Source of the DNA: an uncultured Collinsella sp.
Lineage (GTDB): Bacteria; Actinomycetota; Coriobacteriia; Coriobacteriales; Coriobacteriaceae
Length of the DNA: 19,640 bases
Assembly: GCA_900752275.1 (NCBI GenBank)
Contig: CAADUS010000203.1
Span: 1 to 19,640, forward strand
Direction of reading: 5' to 3'
The first letter of the stretch is position 1. Each line of letters starts with the position of its first letter. The notes under the pieces are model-generated. The model was given only the letters and a program-made list of their open reading frames with translations. It had not been told where the DNA came from and searched no databases. Below, piece by piece: positions 13,004 to 19,640 of this stretch. Position numbers and translations under genes: made by a program.

Positions 13004-14191
13004 ATGTTCAACACCATTATCATTACGGTCAAGACGCTGCTGCGCCGGCCGAGCACGTGGGTTTGGGGCGCGATCTTTCCCGTCGCGCTTTCCACGATGT
13101 TCATGTTTATGTTTGCGAACCTCAGCTCCGACGGCAAGATCGACCCGGTGCCGGTGGCCGTTGTCGCTGACGAAGCCTGGGACGCCTCGACCTTTAAGGA
13201 TGTGGCGACGTCGCTTGCCAAGGAGGGCGACGACCAGCTGCTCGAGATCCACGAGTGCGACGATGCAGCCGACGCGAACCGTGCGCTCAAGGCCGGCGAG
13301 GTCGCGGGCATCTATACGGTCGACGACGCGGGCACGCCCAAGCTCACGCTGCTTTCGAGCTATGACAACTCGCGCGCCTCGTCGGTGCTCACCGACCGCA
13401 GCATTCTGGAGACGGTGGCAAGCTCGTATACGCAAAATGCCGAGCTCATGCCCCAGATTGCCCAGGACAACCCGGCGGCGCTCGCCGACCCGGAGGCGGT
13501 TGCGCGCGCCCTGTCGCTAGAGGGCGGCACCCGCCGCGTTAGCCTGACGCGCACCACGCCCGATGGCACGGTCATCTACTACTACGCGCTCTTTGGCCTG
13601 GTTGCGATGATGTCTGCCGAGTTTGCTGCCTTGAGCGTCGTCGATTTGCAGCCCAATCTGTCGGGCCTTGGCGCGCGCCGCTGCGTGGGCGGCCTTTCCA
13701 AGACGGCGTCGCTGGCCGGCATCTTTGTCGGCTCGTGGCTGGTCTCCTTCGCCTCGATGACGATCGCGATTGGCTATGTGCGCCTGGTCGTGGGCGTCGA
13801 CTTTGGCGGGCGCGAGGGACTGTGTCTGGTGGGCGGCGCCGCTTCCGCGCTTGCCGCCACGGGCCTGGGGCTCTTTGTGGGCACGCTTCCCGTTAAGGGC
13901 GGCAAGGCGTCCAAGTCCGGCATCCTTACGGGCTTTGCTACCACGTGCGCCCTGTTCGCCGGCCTCTACGGCGAGTCGGCGATGGCGCTTGCCGACGACG
14001 TCGCCCGCGCCTGCCCTGCCGAGTGCTGGCTCAACCCCGTCAAGCTTATCTGCGACATGTTCAACCGCCTGTATTTCTTTGAGGACCTGGGCCCCTTTGC
14101 CGTTCGCGCCGGCGCACTGGTCCTTATGGCGCTGCTGTTCGTTGCCGCCGCCACGCTGATCTTTGGAAGGAGCCGCTATGAGCACCTTTAA
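13004..14191 (+). CDS. ABC-2 type permease 1
   Basis: This 395-residue membrane subunit has the YhgE/DrrB-like ABC-2 layout: one transmembrane helix at about 20-40, an extracytoplasmic domain of roughly 150 residues (from SSDGKIDPVPVAVVADE), and a C-terminal block of five to six helices beginning near YYYALFGLVAMMSAEF. Its charged end GRSRYEHL lies in the cytoplasm. AGGGGAC straddles the stop of the ATPase gene and serves as ribosome binding site. Its last 14 bases overlap the next permease gene, and both share the layout, so they probably form a heterodimeric channel. Confidence 0.88.
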   Translation: MFNTIIITVKTLLRRPSTWVWGAIFPVALSTMFMFMFANLSSDGKIDPVPVAVVADEAWDASTFKDVATSLAKEGDDQLLEIHECDDAADANRALKAGEVAGIYTVDDAGTPKLTLLSSYDNSRASSVLTDRSILETVASSYTQNAELMPQIAQDNPAALADPEAVARALSLEGGTRRVSLTRTTPDGTVIYYYALFGLVAMMSAEFAALSVVDLQPNLSGLGARRCVGGLSKTASLAGIFVGSWLVSFASMTIAIGYVRLVVGVDFGGREGLCLVGGAASALAATGLGLFVGTLPVKGGKASKSGILTGFATTCALFAGLYGESAMALADDVARACPAECWLNPVKLICDMFNRLYFFEDLGPFAVRAGALVLMALLFVAAATLIFGRSRYEHL

Positions 14192-15383
14192 GACCGCGCT
14201 TCGCATGGCGCTGGCGCACCCGTTCTACCTGCTCATCTATACGGTGTTCATCTCGCTCATGGGCGTATTCATCGCGGCATCGGTGAGCTGGAACTCGTCG
14301 CAGCTCACCGAGTACAAGCCCTACGATGCCAACGTGATCGTGGTCGACCGCGACGACAGCGACCTTTCGCGTGCGCTTACCAAGCATCTGGGTTCGCGTT
14401 TTGAGCTGGTCACGGGCGTCGGCGACGATGCGTACGACCTTGCGGATGCGCTCGCCAAGAGCAACAGCGCCAAGGGCAGCGCCGACTGCGTGTTCTTTAT
14501 CCCGGAGGGGTTTGAGGACGACCTCGTTGCAGCCGCCCGCGCGGGGGAGTCTCTGCCCAAGCTCGATGTGACCTACGGCGCTGGTACCATGGCGGCGGCG
14601 CTTTCGTCTGCCGAGGCCTCGCGCTGGATCTCGCTCGCGGGTGCTGCGGCGGCGCTTGAGCCCGCTGCTTCTGACGGCGATGTCGCCAAGGCCGCCGAGC
14701 ACGCGGCTGCAAAGCGCGCGGAGGTTCAGGTCGAGCAGGTCAAGGTCGACTCGACTGCCGCCGCCACGCTCGAGTCGTATTTCAACTTTGGTGCGTACGC
14801 GATTATCTCGTCGGTCATCGTGTCGGTGGGACTGGTGTTCTCGGGCATGAACGAGCCCGAGCGCGTACGCCGCATGGAGGCCGGTCCGGTCTCCGAGCGC
14901 CAGCGTTCGCTTGCCGTGTTCGCGGCTGCCGCGGTGCTCACCGTCTGCATCTGGTTTGTGTCGAGCATGATGGGTGTCGTGGGCTTTGCCGGCGCGGTTG
15001 CCGAGGTCGGCGTGGGTCGTGTGTGTCTGGCGCTGGCGGCGACGTTTGCCCTGGCGTGCACGCCTCTGGCCGTTGGCTTTACGTTGTCGAGCTTGGGCGC
15101 GCGCGAGGAACTGCTCAACGGCGTGGGCAACCTGCTTGGCATGCTCATGACGTTTTTGGGCGGCGCCTGGATGCCGCTGTCGCTCATGGGCTCGGCCGTG
15201 CAGACCGTGGCGCATTTTGTGCCGACATATTGGGTGAACGACGCGATCAGCAAGGCACTCGCCTCGGATTTAACGTCCACCGTGCTGGGCGACATCGCCT
15301 GCGACCTGGGCGTCACGGCACTCTTCGCCGTGGCCATCGCCGCCGCAGGCCTCGCCCTCGCACGCACCAAATTCCGCGTCTAG
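14178..15383 (+). CDS. ABC-2 type permease 2
   Basis: This 401-residue partner of the preceding permease has the same plan: a helix at about 15-35 (FYLLIYTVFISLMGVFIAAS), an extracytoplasmic domain (about 40-200) and a block of C-terminal helices from FNFGAYAIISSVIVSVGLVF onward. A TTG 15 bases upstream is in frame, but the ATG at 14178 has GGAAGGA (14165-14171) at the right distance, so that start is chosen. It overlaps permease 1 by 14 bases, which suggests coupled translation. It is the last gene of the exporter operon. Confidence 0.88.
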   Translation: MSTFKTALRMALAHPFYLLIYTVFISLMGVFIAASVSWNSSQLTEYKPYDANVIVVDRDDSDLSRALTKHLGSRFELVTGVGDDAYDLADALAKSNSAKGSADCVFFIPEGFEDDLVAAARAGESLPKLDVTYGAGTMAAALSSAEASRWISLAGAAAALEPAASDGDVAKAAEHAAAKRAEVQVEQVKVDSTAAATLESYFNFGAYAIISSVIVSVGLVFSGMNEPERVRRMEAGPVSERQRSLAVFAAAAVLTVCIWFVSSMMGVVGFAGAVAEVGVGRVCLALAATFALACTPLAVGFTLSSLGAREELLNGVGNLLGMLMTFLGGAWMPLSLMGSAVQTVAHFVPTYWVNDAISKALASDLTSTVLGDIACDLGVTALFAVAIAAAGLALARTKFRV

Positions 15384-15384
15384 C

Positions 15385-15421
15385 CACCTAGTCATTTAAG
15401 AGCGTCCCCAATGACTAGGTG
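15385..15421 (+). terminator. 12-bp inverted repeat after the exporter operon
   Basis: CACCTAGTCATT (15385-15396) pairs perfectly with AATGACTAGGTG (15410-15421) around a 13-base loop, 1 base after the stop codon. There is no T run. It may be a weak terminator or an operator for the next gene, whose promoter begins just after it. Confidence 0.5.
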
Positions 15422-15427
15422 TCGCGC

Positions 15428-15458
15428 TTGACTTTGACCCTACTTTAACGGGTACCAT
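15428..15458 (+). promoter_or_regulatory. Candidate promoter of the DUF362 gene
   Basis: TTGACT (15428-15433) is followed after 19 bases by TACCAT (15453-15458), about 43 bases before the ATG. The spacing is longer than ideal, and a second TTTGAC at 15433 offers an alternative -35. Confidence 0.35.
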
Positions 15459-15501
15459 CCTCTTATGTCTGTAACGCCATATAGACCGAGGGGATAGATC
15501 T

Positions 15502-16707
15502 ATGACCGCAACTGCACCCGCAGCACCCGCTAAGGTGTACTTCACCAACCTGCGCACGCATGCTCGCGAGAGCCAGCTCGACAAGCTCAAGCGCCTCATC
15601 CGTCACGCCGGAATTGAGCAGATCGACTTTGAGAACAAGTTCGTCGCCATCAAGATTCACTTTGGCGAGTTGGGCAACCTGAGCTTTTTGCGCCCCAACT
15701 ACGCTCGCGCCGTCGCGGATGTCGTGAAGGAGCTGGGCGGCAAGCCCTTCCTCACCGACTGCAACACGCTCTATGTGGGTAGCCGCAAAAACGCGCTCGA
15801 GCACATCGACACCGCCTACCAGAACGGTTTTACCCCGTATGCCACGGGTTGCCAGATCATCATCGCCGACGGTCTCAAGGGCACCGACGAGGCGCTCGTC
15901 CCGGTCGAGGGCGGCGAGTACGTGCGCGAGGCCAAGATCGGTCAGGCACTCATGGATGCCGATATCGTGATTAGCCTCACCCACTTTAAGGGCCATGAGC
16001 AGGCCGGCTTTGGCGGCGCCATGAAGAATCTGGGCATGGGAGGCGGCAGCCGCGCCGGCAAGATGGAACAGCATGCCGCCGGCAAGCCGAACGTCACGAC
16101 CGAGCACTGCGTTGGCTGCCGTGCCTGCGAAAAAATCTGCGCGCACAACGCTATCTCGTTTGACGACACCCGCGAGCGCGAGCTTGCCAACGGCAACACC
16201 CGCACGGTCCACGTCGCTGCCATCGACCACGATCGCTGCGTGGGCTGCGGCCGCTGCATCGGCGTGTGCAACCAGGACGCCATCAAGCCCGGCTATGAAG
16301 CCGCGGCCGACGTGCTCAACTGCAAGATCGCCGAGTATACGAAGGCCGTTGTCGACGGCCGCCCGAGCTTCCACATCTCGCTTGCCATGGATATCAGCCC
16401 CAACTGCGATTGCCATCCCGAAAACGACACGCCTATCGTCAACGATATCGGCATGTTTGCGAGCTTCGACCCGGTCGCCATCGACCAGGCCTGTGCCGAC
16501 GCCGTCATGGCATCCGAGCCGCTGCCCAACACCGAGCTTACCGACAGCGCCGCCAAGATGGAGCATAATCACGAGCATCTGGAGGGCGAGCAGGCCAAGG
16601 ACCCCTTCTGCATCACGCATCCCGACACCGACTGGCGCACCTGCATCGCGCACGCCGAGAAGATCGGCCTGGGCACGAGCAAGTACGAGCTCATCGAGGT
16701 CAAATAG
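15502..16707 (+). CDS. DUF362 domain protein with two [4Fe-4S] clusters
   Basis: This 401-residue iron-sulfur protein is cytoplasmic by sequence (no signal peptide or membrane helix). The N-terminal DUF362 portion shows KIHFGELGNLSFLRP and SLTHFKGHEQAGFGGAMKNLG, the hallmark of the family. An internal ferredoxin segment carries C203-x2-C206-x2-C209-x3-C213 and C246-x2-C249-x2-C252-x3-C256; neither set is followed by the usual proline. After this the DUF362 fold resumes (MFASFDPVAIDQACADAV). The family is common in anaerobes, but its reaction is not established. AGGGGA sits 7 bases before the ATG. It appears to be a single-gene unit with a strong terminator. Confidence 0.9.
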   Translation: MTATAPAAPAKVYFTNLRTHARESQLDKLKRLIRHAGIEQIDFENKFVAIKIHFGELGNLSFLRPNYARAVADVVKELGGKPFLTDCNTLYVGSRKNALEHIDTAYQNGFTPYATGCQIIIADGLKGTDEALVPVEGGEYVREAKIGQALMDADIVISLTHFKGHEQAGFGGAMKNLGMGGGSRAGKMEQHAAGKPNVTTEHCVGCRACEKICAHNAISFDDTRERELANGNTRTVHVAAIDHDRCVGCGRCIGVCNQDAIKPGYEAAADVLNCKIAEYTKAVVDGRPSFHISLAMDISPNCDCHPENDTPIVNDIGMFASFDPVAIDQACADAVMASEPLPNTELTDSAAKMEHNHEHLEGEQAKDPFCITHPDTDWRTCIAHAEKIGLGTSKYELIEVK

Positions 16708-16755
16708 CACCTATCTATTGGACATATCAAGCGCTTTTGTAGCGCAACGTTAGCA

Positions 16756-16792
16756 AAAGCCGCCCGTGGGCACAGCGTCCACGGGCGGCTTT
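16756..16792 (+). terminator. Intrinsic terminator of the DUF362 gene
   Basis: AAAGCCGCCCGTGG (16756-16769) pairs perfectly over 14 bp with CCACGGGCGGCTTT (16779-16792). The A run on one side and T run on the other suit termination in both directions, fitting the convergent genes on either side. Confidence 0.8.
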
Positions 16793-16920
16793 CCGGAAGT
16801 ATGCGGCAAATTTCGAGACCGCCGAGCACACGACGTTTTTTGGCAACAAAACCCCTGATAAATTGTTGGTAAAACTGCGGTCTGGTCGGCAGTTCCAGAT
16901 TTTGCCGCATACTTCCGAAA
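16791..16920. repeat. Palindromic element E6 of a different family
   Basis: The outer arms match over 17 bp (16794-16810 with 16901-16917; left arm CGGAAGTATGCGGCAAA), with two more pairs outside a single mismatch. Inside, GACCG (16817-16821) can pair with CGGTC (16878-16882) and CAACAA (16844-16849) with TTGTTG (16863-16868). Its nested design resembles E1-E5, but the arm and centre sequences differ and the core AAAACCGCAGGTAGA is absent. It fills the gap between two convergent genes and shares its first two bases with the terminator. Confidence 0.8.
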
Positions 16921-16958
16921 ATAGGGGGTCAGATAAAGCCCCAGACGTTGCTTTTTGC

Positions 16959-17924
16959 CTAAAAATACTCGTCGAGGAAGTCGTCGACCGTGCTCCAGTA
17001 GAGCTCGGGGTCAACTTGCGCACTCTTGGCGTGGGTGGCGCCATGGATGGTGAGCTTTTGCTTGGCCTTGCTGGCGCACGCGTCGTAGTTTTGGTCGAGC
17101 ATGCTGTACGGCACAAAGGTGTCCTGGTCGCCGTGGATAAACAGCATGGGAACCGTCGCGTGTTTGAGTTGCTCCACACTGCTCGCCTTATGAAAGTCGT
17201 AGCCCGCGCGCACGTTGCACACCAAGTTTGCTACATCGAGCAAGGGAAAGCTGGGCAGGCCGAACACGTCCTTGAGCTGCAGAGAAAACTCGTCCCAAAC
17301 ACTCGTATAACCGCAGTCCTCGATAATGCATTTCACGTTCGCGGGCAGAGATTCCCCCGCGACGTTCATGGCGGTTGCCGCACCCATCGACTCGCCAAAG
17401 ACCAGGATGCGCGCCTCGGGGTCAGCTGCGACGATCCGCCCAATCCATGCAACGACATCGAGGCGCTCGGGCCAGCCCATGCCGATATAGTCGCCGCCGG
17501 AGCGCTCGTGGGCGCGGGCGGCGGGTGCGAGTACGTTCATGCCGCGGTCATGGAATCGTTTGGCGTATCGGGCCATGCCGATGGGCTCGTTGGTATATCC
17601 ATGCAGGCAGACAGCGTAATCGTGGGTGTTCTCCGAGGCGGCAAAATACCAAGCGGCGAGCTCGGTCCCGTCGTCCGCGGTGAGGCTGCTGCTCTCGCGG
17701 TTCTCTTTAAACCACGCCCGCGCCTCGGTTTCCTCGGCATCCGGCTGCTCACCTTTTTCGGCGTCCTTGCCGTCCTGCATCATCTTCATGGTGTACGGCG
17801 CTTGGGGATTCAGCGCGAAGTCAAACAGAAGGTTGCTGGCAAATCCGAGCAGCGCAACGACAGCCACCAGTGCAACGATGCAGGCTATCTTGAGCTTTCG
17901 ATGGGAACGTGCGTTTTGAGCCAT
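16959..17924 (-). CDS. Membrane-anchored alpha/beta hydrolase
   Basis: This 321-residue serine hydrolase resembles the YqkD/BAAT-like cell-surface esterases. Residues 11-32 form one hydrophobic helix after a basic start, so the enzyme is probably anchored with its catalytic part outside. Visible catalytic features are HGYT (108-111) for the oxyanion hole, the nucleophile elbow GESMG with S179, D268 in HGDQD, and H298 in GATHAK, a complete triad. GGAGAA lies 6 bases before the ATG on the minus strand. The gene stands alone, convergent with the DUF362 gene and divergent from the hemolysin III gene, with its own well-formed promoter and dyad sites. The substrate is unknown; an ester or peptide bond is expected. 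Confidence 0.9.
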   Translation of the reverse strand: MAQNARSHRKLKIACIVALVAVVALLGFASNLLFDFALNPQAPYTMKMMQDGKDAEKGEQPDAEETEARAWFKENRESSSLTADDGTELAAWYFAASENTHDYAVCLHGYTNEPIGMARYAKRFHDRGMNVLAPAARAHERSGGDYIGMGWPERLDVVAWIGRIVAADPEARILVFGESMGAATAMNVAGESLPANVKCIIEDCGYTSVWDEFSLQLKDVFGLPSFPLLDVANLVCNVRAGYDFHKASSVEQLKHATVPMLFIHGDQDTFVPYSMLDQNYDACASKAKQKLTIHGATHAKSAQVDPELYWSTVDDFLDEYF

Positions 17925-17944
17925 GCGGTATTCTCCTATAAGAT

Positions 17945-18003
17945 GTTAATACGTCAACATTTAATGCAAGCGCATTATGGACGTTCGCCGTTGATGCGTC
18001 AAC
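17945..18003. promoter_or_regulatory. Two 14-bp dyad sites flanking the hydrolase promoter
   Basis: GTTAATACGTCAAC (17945-17958) and GTTGATGCGTCAAC (17990-18003) differ at two positions and read GTTRATRCGTCAAC. Each is a near-palindrome. One covers the -35 box and the other lies just past the expected start of transcription, 45 bp apart. That arrangement suits a repressor binding at two sites, perhaps with looping or steric block. The regulator is not in the window as far as can be seen. Confidence 0.6.
17974..18002 (-). promoter_or_regulatory. Promoter of the alpha/beta hydrolase gene
   Basis: On the minus strand TTGACG (complement of 17997-18002) is followed by exactly 17 bases and CATAAT (complement of 17974-17979), close to the sigma-70/sigma-A consensus. 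Transcription would start near 17967, about 43 bases before the ATG. Confidence 0.65.
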
Positions 18004-18069
18004 AGGCAAAGAATGGGTAAACAAAGGGTCACGTATGGTGCAAATTTCGCACGTACCCAGACGCTTTGA

Positions 18070-18075
18070 TATAGT
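18070..18075 (+). promoter_or_regulatory. Possible -10 box of the hemolysin III gene
   Basis: TATAGT lies 35 bases before the ATG. TTCGCA 18 bases upstream would be a poor -35, so the call rests on the -10 alone. Confidence 0.3.
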
Positions 18076-18110
18076 GTTGAGAACTCTTTACGTTGGAGGA
18101 TGTAACCGGC

Positions 18111-18794
18111 ATGTCCGATTCGAGCGACAGTTCCAAGCCGCGACCCAAGACCGCGGCCGTTCCACACTACACGGTGGGCGAGGAGATTATGAACTCCGTC
18201 ACCCATGGTGTCGGCTGCTTGCTGGGTATCGCGGGCCTGGTGCTCCTGATCGTGTTCGCTGCCCTGCGCGGCGGGGGCCCGGCACACATGGCCGCGGCGA
18301 TTGTCTATGGTGTCAGCATTATCCTCGAATACCTAGCCTCTACGCTCTACCACGCGATTCAGCCCGCGCGCGCCAAGCGCGTCTTTCGCATCATCGACCA
18401 CAGCTGCATCTACTTGCTCATAGCCGGCAGCTATACGCCGTTTTGCCTCATCACGCTCGCAAACGACGGCGGCCCTGCGCTGTTCTTTGCCGTATGGGCC
18501 ATCGCCATTATCGGCATCGCCCTCGAGTGCTTTATGCGCGAGCGTCAACCGCACTGGGTAAGCGGCCTGGTCTACCTGCTGATGGGCTGGCTCGTTGTCT
18601 TTAAGCTGCCCGAGCTTGTGGCGCTGCTCAACCCCGTGGCACTTGCCCTGCTCGCTGTCGGCGGCGTGTGCTACACCGCGGGCGTGCCGTTCTATATCGC
18701 CAAAAACGTGCGCTATCTTCACAGCGTGTTTCACCTGTGGGTACTCGCCGGCAGCATCTTCCAGTTCATGGCGGTGATCCTCTTCGTAATCTAG
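18111..18794 (+). CDS. Hemolysin III / PAQR-family membrane protein
   Basis: This 227-residue protein with about seven transmembrane helices belongs to the HlyIII/YqfA/adiponectin-receptor superfamily, whose members hold a zinc ion in the membrane and are related to hydrolases. Conserved features are EEIMNSVTHGVG with H32, STLYH with H81, DHSCIYLLIAGSYTPF with D96/H97, and HSVFHLW with H204 and H208. The first 20 residues are polar. A TTG 18 bases upstream is in frame but overlaps the GGAGG at 18094-18098, so the ATG at 18111 is preferred although its distance from that GGAGG (about 12 bases) is long. The name hemolysin is historical; lysis should not be assumed. Confidence 0.88.
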   Translation: MSDSSDSSKPRPKTAAVPHYTVGEEIMNSVTHGVGCLLGIAGLVLLIVFAALRGGGPAHMAAAIVYGVSIILEYLASTLYHAIQPARAKRVFRIIDHSCIYLLIAGSYTPFCLITLANDGGPALFFAVWAIAIIGIALECFMRERQPHWVSGLVYLLMGWLVVFKLPELVALLNPVALALLAVGGVCYTAGVPFYIAKNVRYLHSVFHLWVLAGSIFQFMAVILFVI

Positions 18795-18901
18795 CGACCA
18801 CGCCAGCGCCCGTGCCCCCGCTCGGTCGCCAGTGCAATTGCCGTATCCGCCACCAACGTTTTAATCGACGTCCCGAATCTTGGAGGTTCGAGAAACTCCC
18901 G

Positions 18902-19640
18902 ATGGACATAACCATCTCCCTTATCACTACCCTCGTTTTGACCCTCATCAACGGCTACTTCTCTATGTCCGAGATGGCGCTCACCACGGCAAAGCGCGCC
19001 GTGCTGGAGCACGATGCCGAGGAAGGCGACAAGCGCGCCGAGCGCGCCATTAAGCTGGCCGCCGACTCCGATCAGCTGTTGGCTACCATCCAGGTTGCCA
19101 TCACACTCGTGGGCTTTGCCTCATCCGCCGTCGCCTCGACGAGCTTGTCCGACCCGCTTGCCACATGGCTCACGAGCTTTGGCATCGCGCCGCTCTCCGC
19201 CATCGCGCGTGGTCTGGCGCCGGTCATCATCACCGTCGCGGTCGCCTTCGTGTCTATCGTGATCGGCGAGCTGGTTCCCAAGCGCATCGGCCTCGCCAAT
19301 GCCGAGGGCGTATCCAAGCAGGTCGTGGGCCCACTGTCGTTTTTCCAAAAGATCGCCCGCCCGCTCGTGTGGCTGACCGGCGCTTGCTCCGACGGCCTGG
19401 CCCGCATTCTGCGCATCAAGAGCGCCGATGACCGCCAGAACGTCTCGGAGGAAGAGATCAAGTACATGGTCTCGGAGCAGGACGACCTGCTCGACGAGGA
19501 AAAGCGCATGATCCACGAGATCTTCGACCTGGGCGACACCGTTGCCCGCGAGGTCATGGTGCCGCGCGTGGACACCCCCATGTGCGAGGACGACGAGCCG
19601 GTCGCCGACGTGCTGTCCACCATGCGCCAGACCGGCTTCA
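18902..19640 (+). CDS. DUF21/CBS-domain membrane protein (CNNM / HlyC-CorC type), 5' part
   Basis: The frame runs from ATG at 18902 off the right edge, giving 246 residues so far. The N-terminus carries a CNNM/DUF21 transmembrane domain: LITTLVLTLINGYFSMSEMA, QLLATIQVAITLVGFASSA and VSIVIGELVPKRIGLANAE, with the family's GELxPK motif. A linker with SEEEIKYMVSEQDDLLDEEK then enters the CBS pair (VAREVMVPRVDTPM). Proteins of this type are linked to magnesium or other cation export; the DUF21 plus CBS order is standard. The only good SD, TGGAGG at 18881-18886, lies 15 bases before the ATG, and no other in-frame start exists closer. It follows the hemolysin III gene by 107 bases, a stretch in which I see no clear promoter. 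Confidence 0.9.
   Translation, partial: MDITISLITTLVLTLINGYFSMSEMALTTAKRAVLEHDAEEGDKRAERAIKLAADSDQLLATIQVAITLVGFASSAVASTSLSDPLATWLTSFGIAPLSAIARGLAPVIITVAVAFVSIVIGELVPKRIGLANAEGVSKQVVGPLSFFQKIARPLVWLTGACSDGLARILRIKSADDRQNVSEEEIKYMVSEQDDLLDEEKRMIHEIFDLGDTVAREVMVPRVDTPMCEDDEPVADVLSTMRQTGF

Noticed and set aside
11984..13435. A 483-codon minus-strand frame opposite the ABC ATPase and permease
   Set aside because: The ATPase on the plus strand has all nucleotide-binding motifs. The opposing frame is a GC-bias shadow.
15463..16710. A 415-codon minus-strand frame opposite the DUF362 gene
   Set aside because: The plus strand shows two ferredoxin cysteine sets, DUF362 motifs, a ribosome binding site and a terminator; the opposing frame has none of these.
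16863..18020. A 385-codon plus-strand frame opposite the alpha/beta hydrolase
   Set aside because: The hydrolase has a full catalytic triad, a ribosome binding site and promoter; the opposing frame begins within palindrome E6 and has no motif.

Overview
The window looks like chromosomal DNA of a high-GC Gram-positive gut anaerobe of the Coriobacteriia, most likely Collinsella or a close relative. This rests on strong G/C third positions, an Ech-type energy-converting hydrogenase, a giant VWA/pilin-repeat surface protein, a DUF362 ferredoxin-like protein and Gram-positive ribosome binding sites. The genus is an inference from gene content and style, not from a marker gene.

Layout. (1) 1-1157: the 3' end of a hydrogenase operon, a group 4 [NiFe] large subunit (EchE-like, 5' end outside the window) followed by a two-cluster ferredoxin subunit (EchF-like). 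A strong hairpin closes it. (2) 1158-1885: gene-free DNA with two large palindromic elements (E1, E2), two copies of a separate spacer repeat (S1, S2), and a cluster of TGTCTCA/TGAGACA operator-like sites before the next gene. (3) 1886-9241: one 2451-residue secreted protein with a signal peptide, a VWA domain, 13 pilin-type isopeptide domains and an unusual LPTMG sorting signal. (4) 9242-10084: terminator hairpins, a run of 16 C, and an E3-S3-E4-S4-E5 repeat array. (5) 10085-11856, minus strand: a NarL-type response regulator and its histidine kinase. (6) 12056-15383, plus strand, divergent from the kinase: an ABC exporter of one ATPase and two ABC-2 permeases, probably controlled by the two-component pair. 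(7) 15502-16707: a DUF362/2x[4Fe-4S] protein. (8) 16708-16958: a terminator and a palindrome (E6) of a different family. (9) 16959-17924, minus: a membrane-anchored alpha/beta hydrolase whose promoter is overlapped and followed by two near-identical 14-bp dyads. (10) 18111-18794: a hemolysin III/PAQR membrane protein. (11) 18902-end: a DUF21/CBS (CNNM/HlyC-CorC type) membrane protein cut by the window edge.

The least explained part is the palindrome array. Five elements of 136-154 bp share an invariant 15-base core (AAAACCGCAGGTAGA). Their outer arms exist in several sequence types, yet within each element the left arm pairs with the right arm. They alternate with a second conserved repeat containing GGAGGAAAACGGATCATTTT. 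No transposase, integrase, tRNA, rRNA or CRISPR array was seen in the window.
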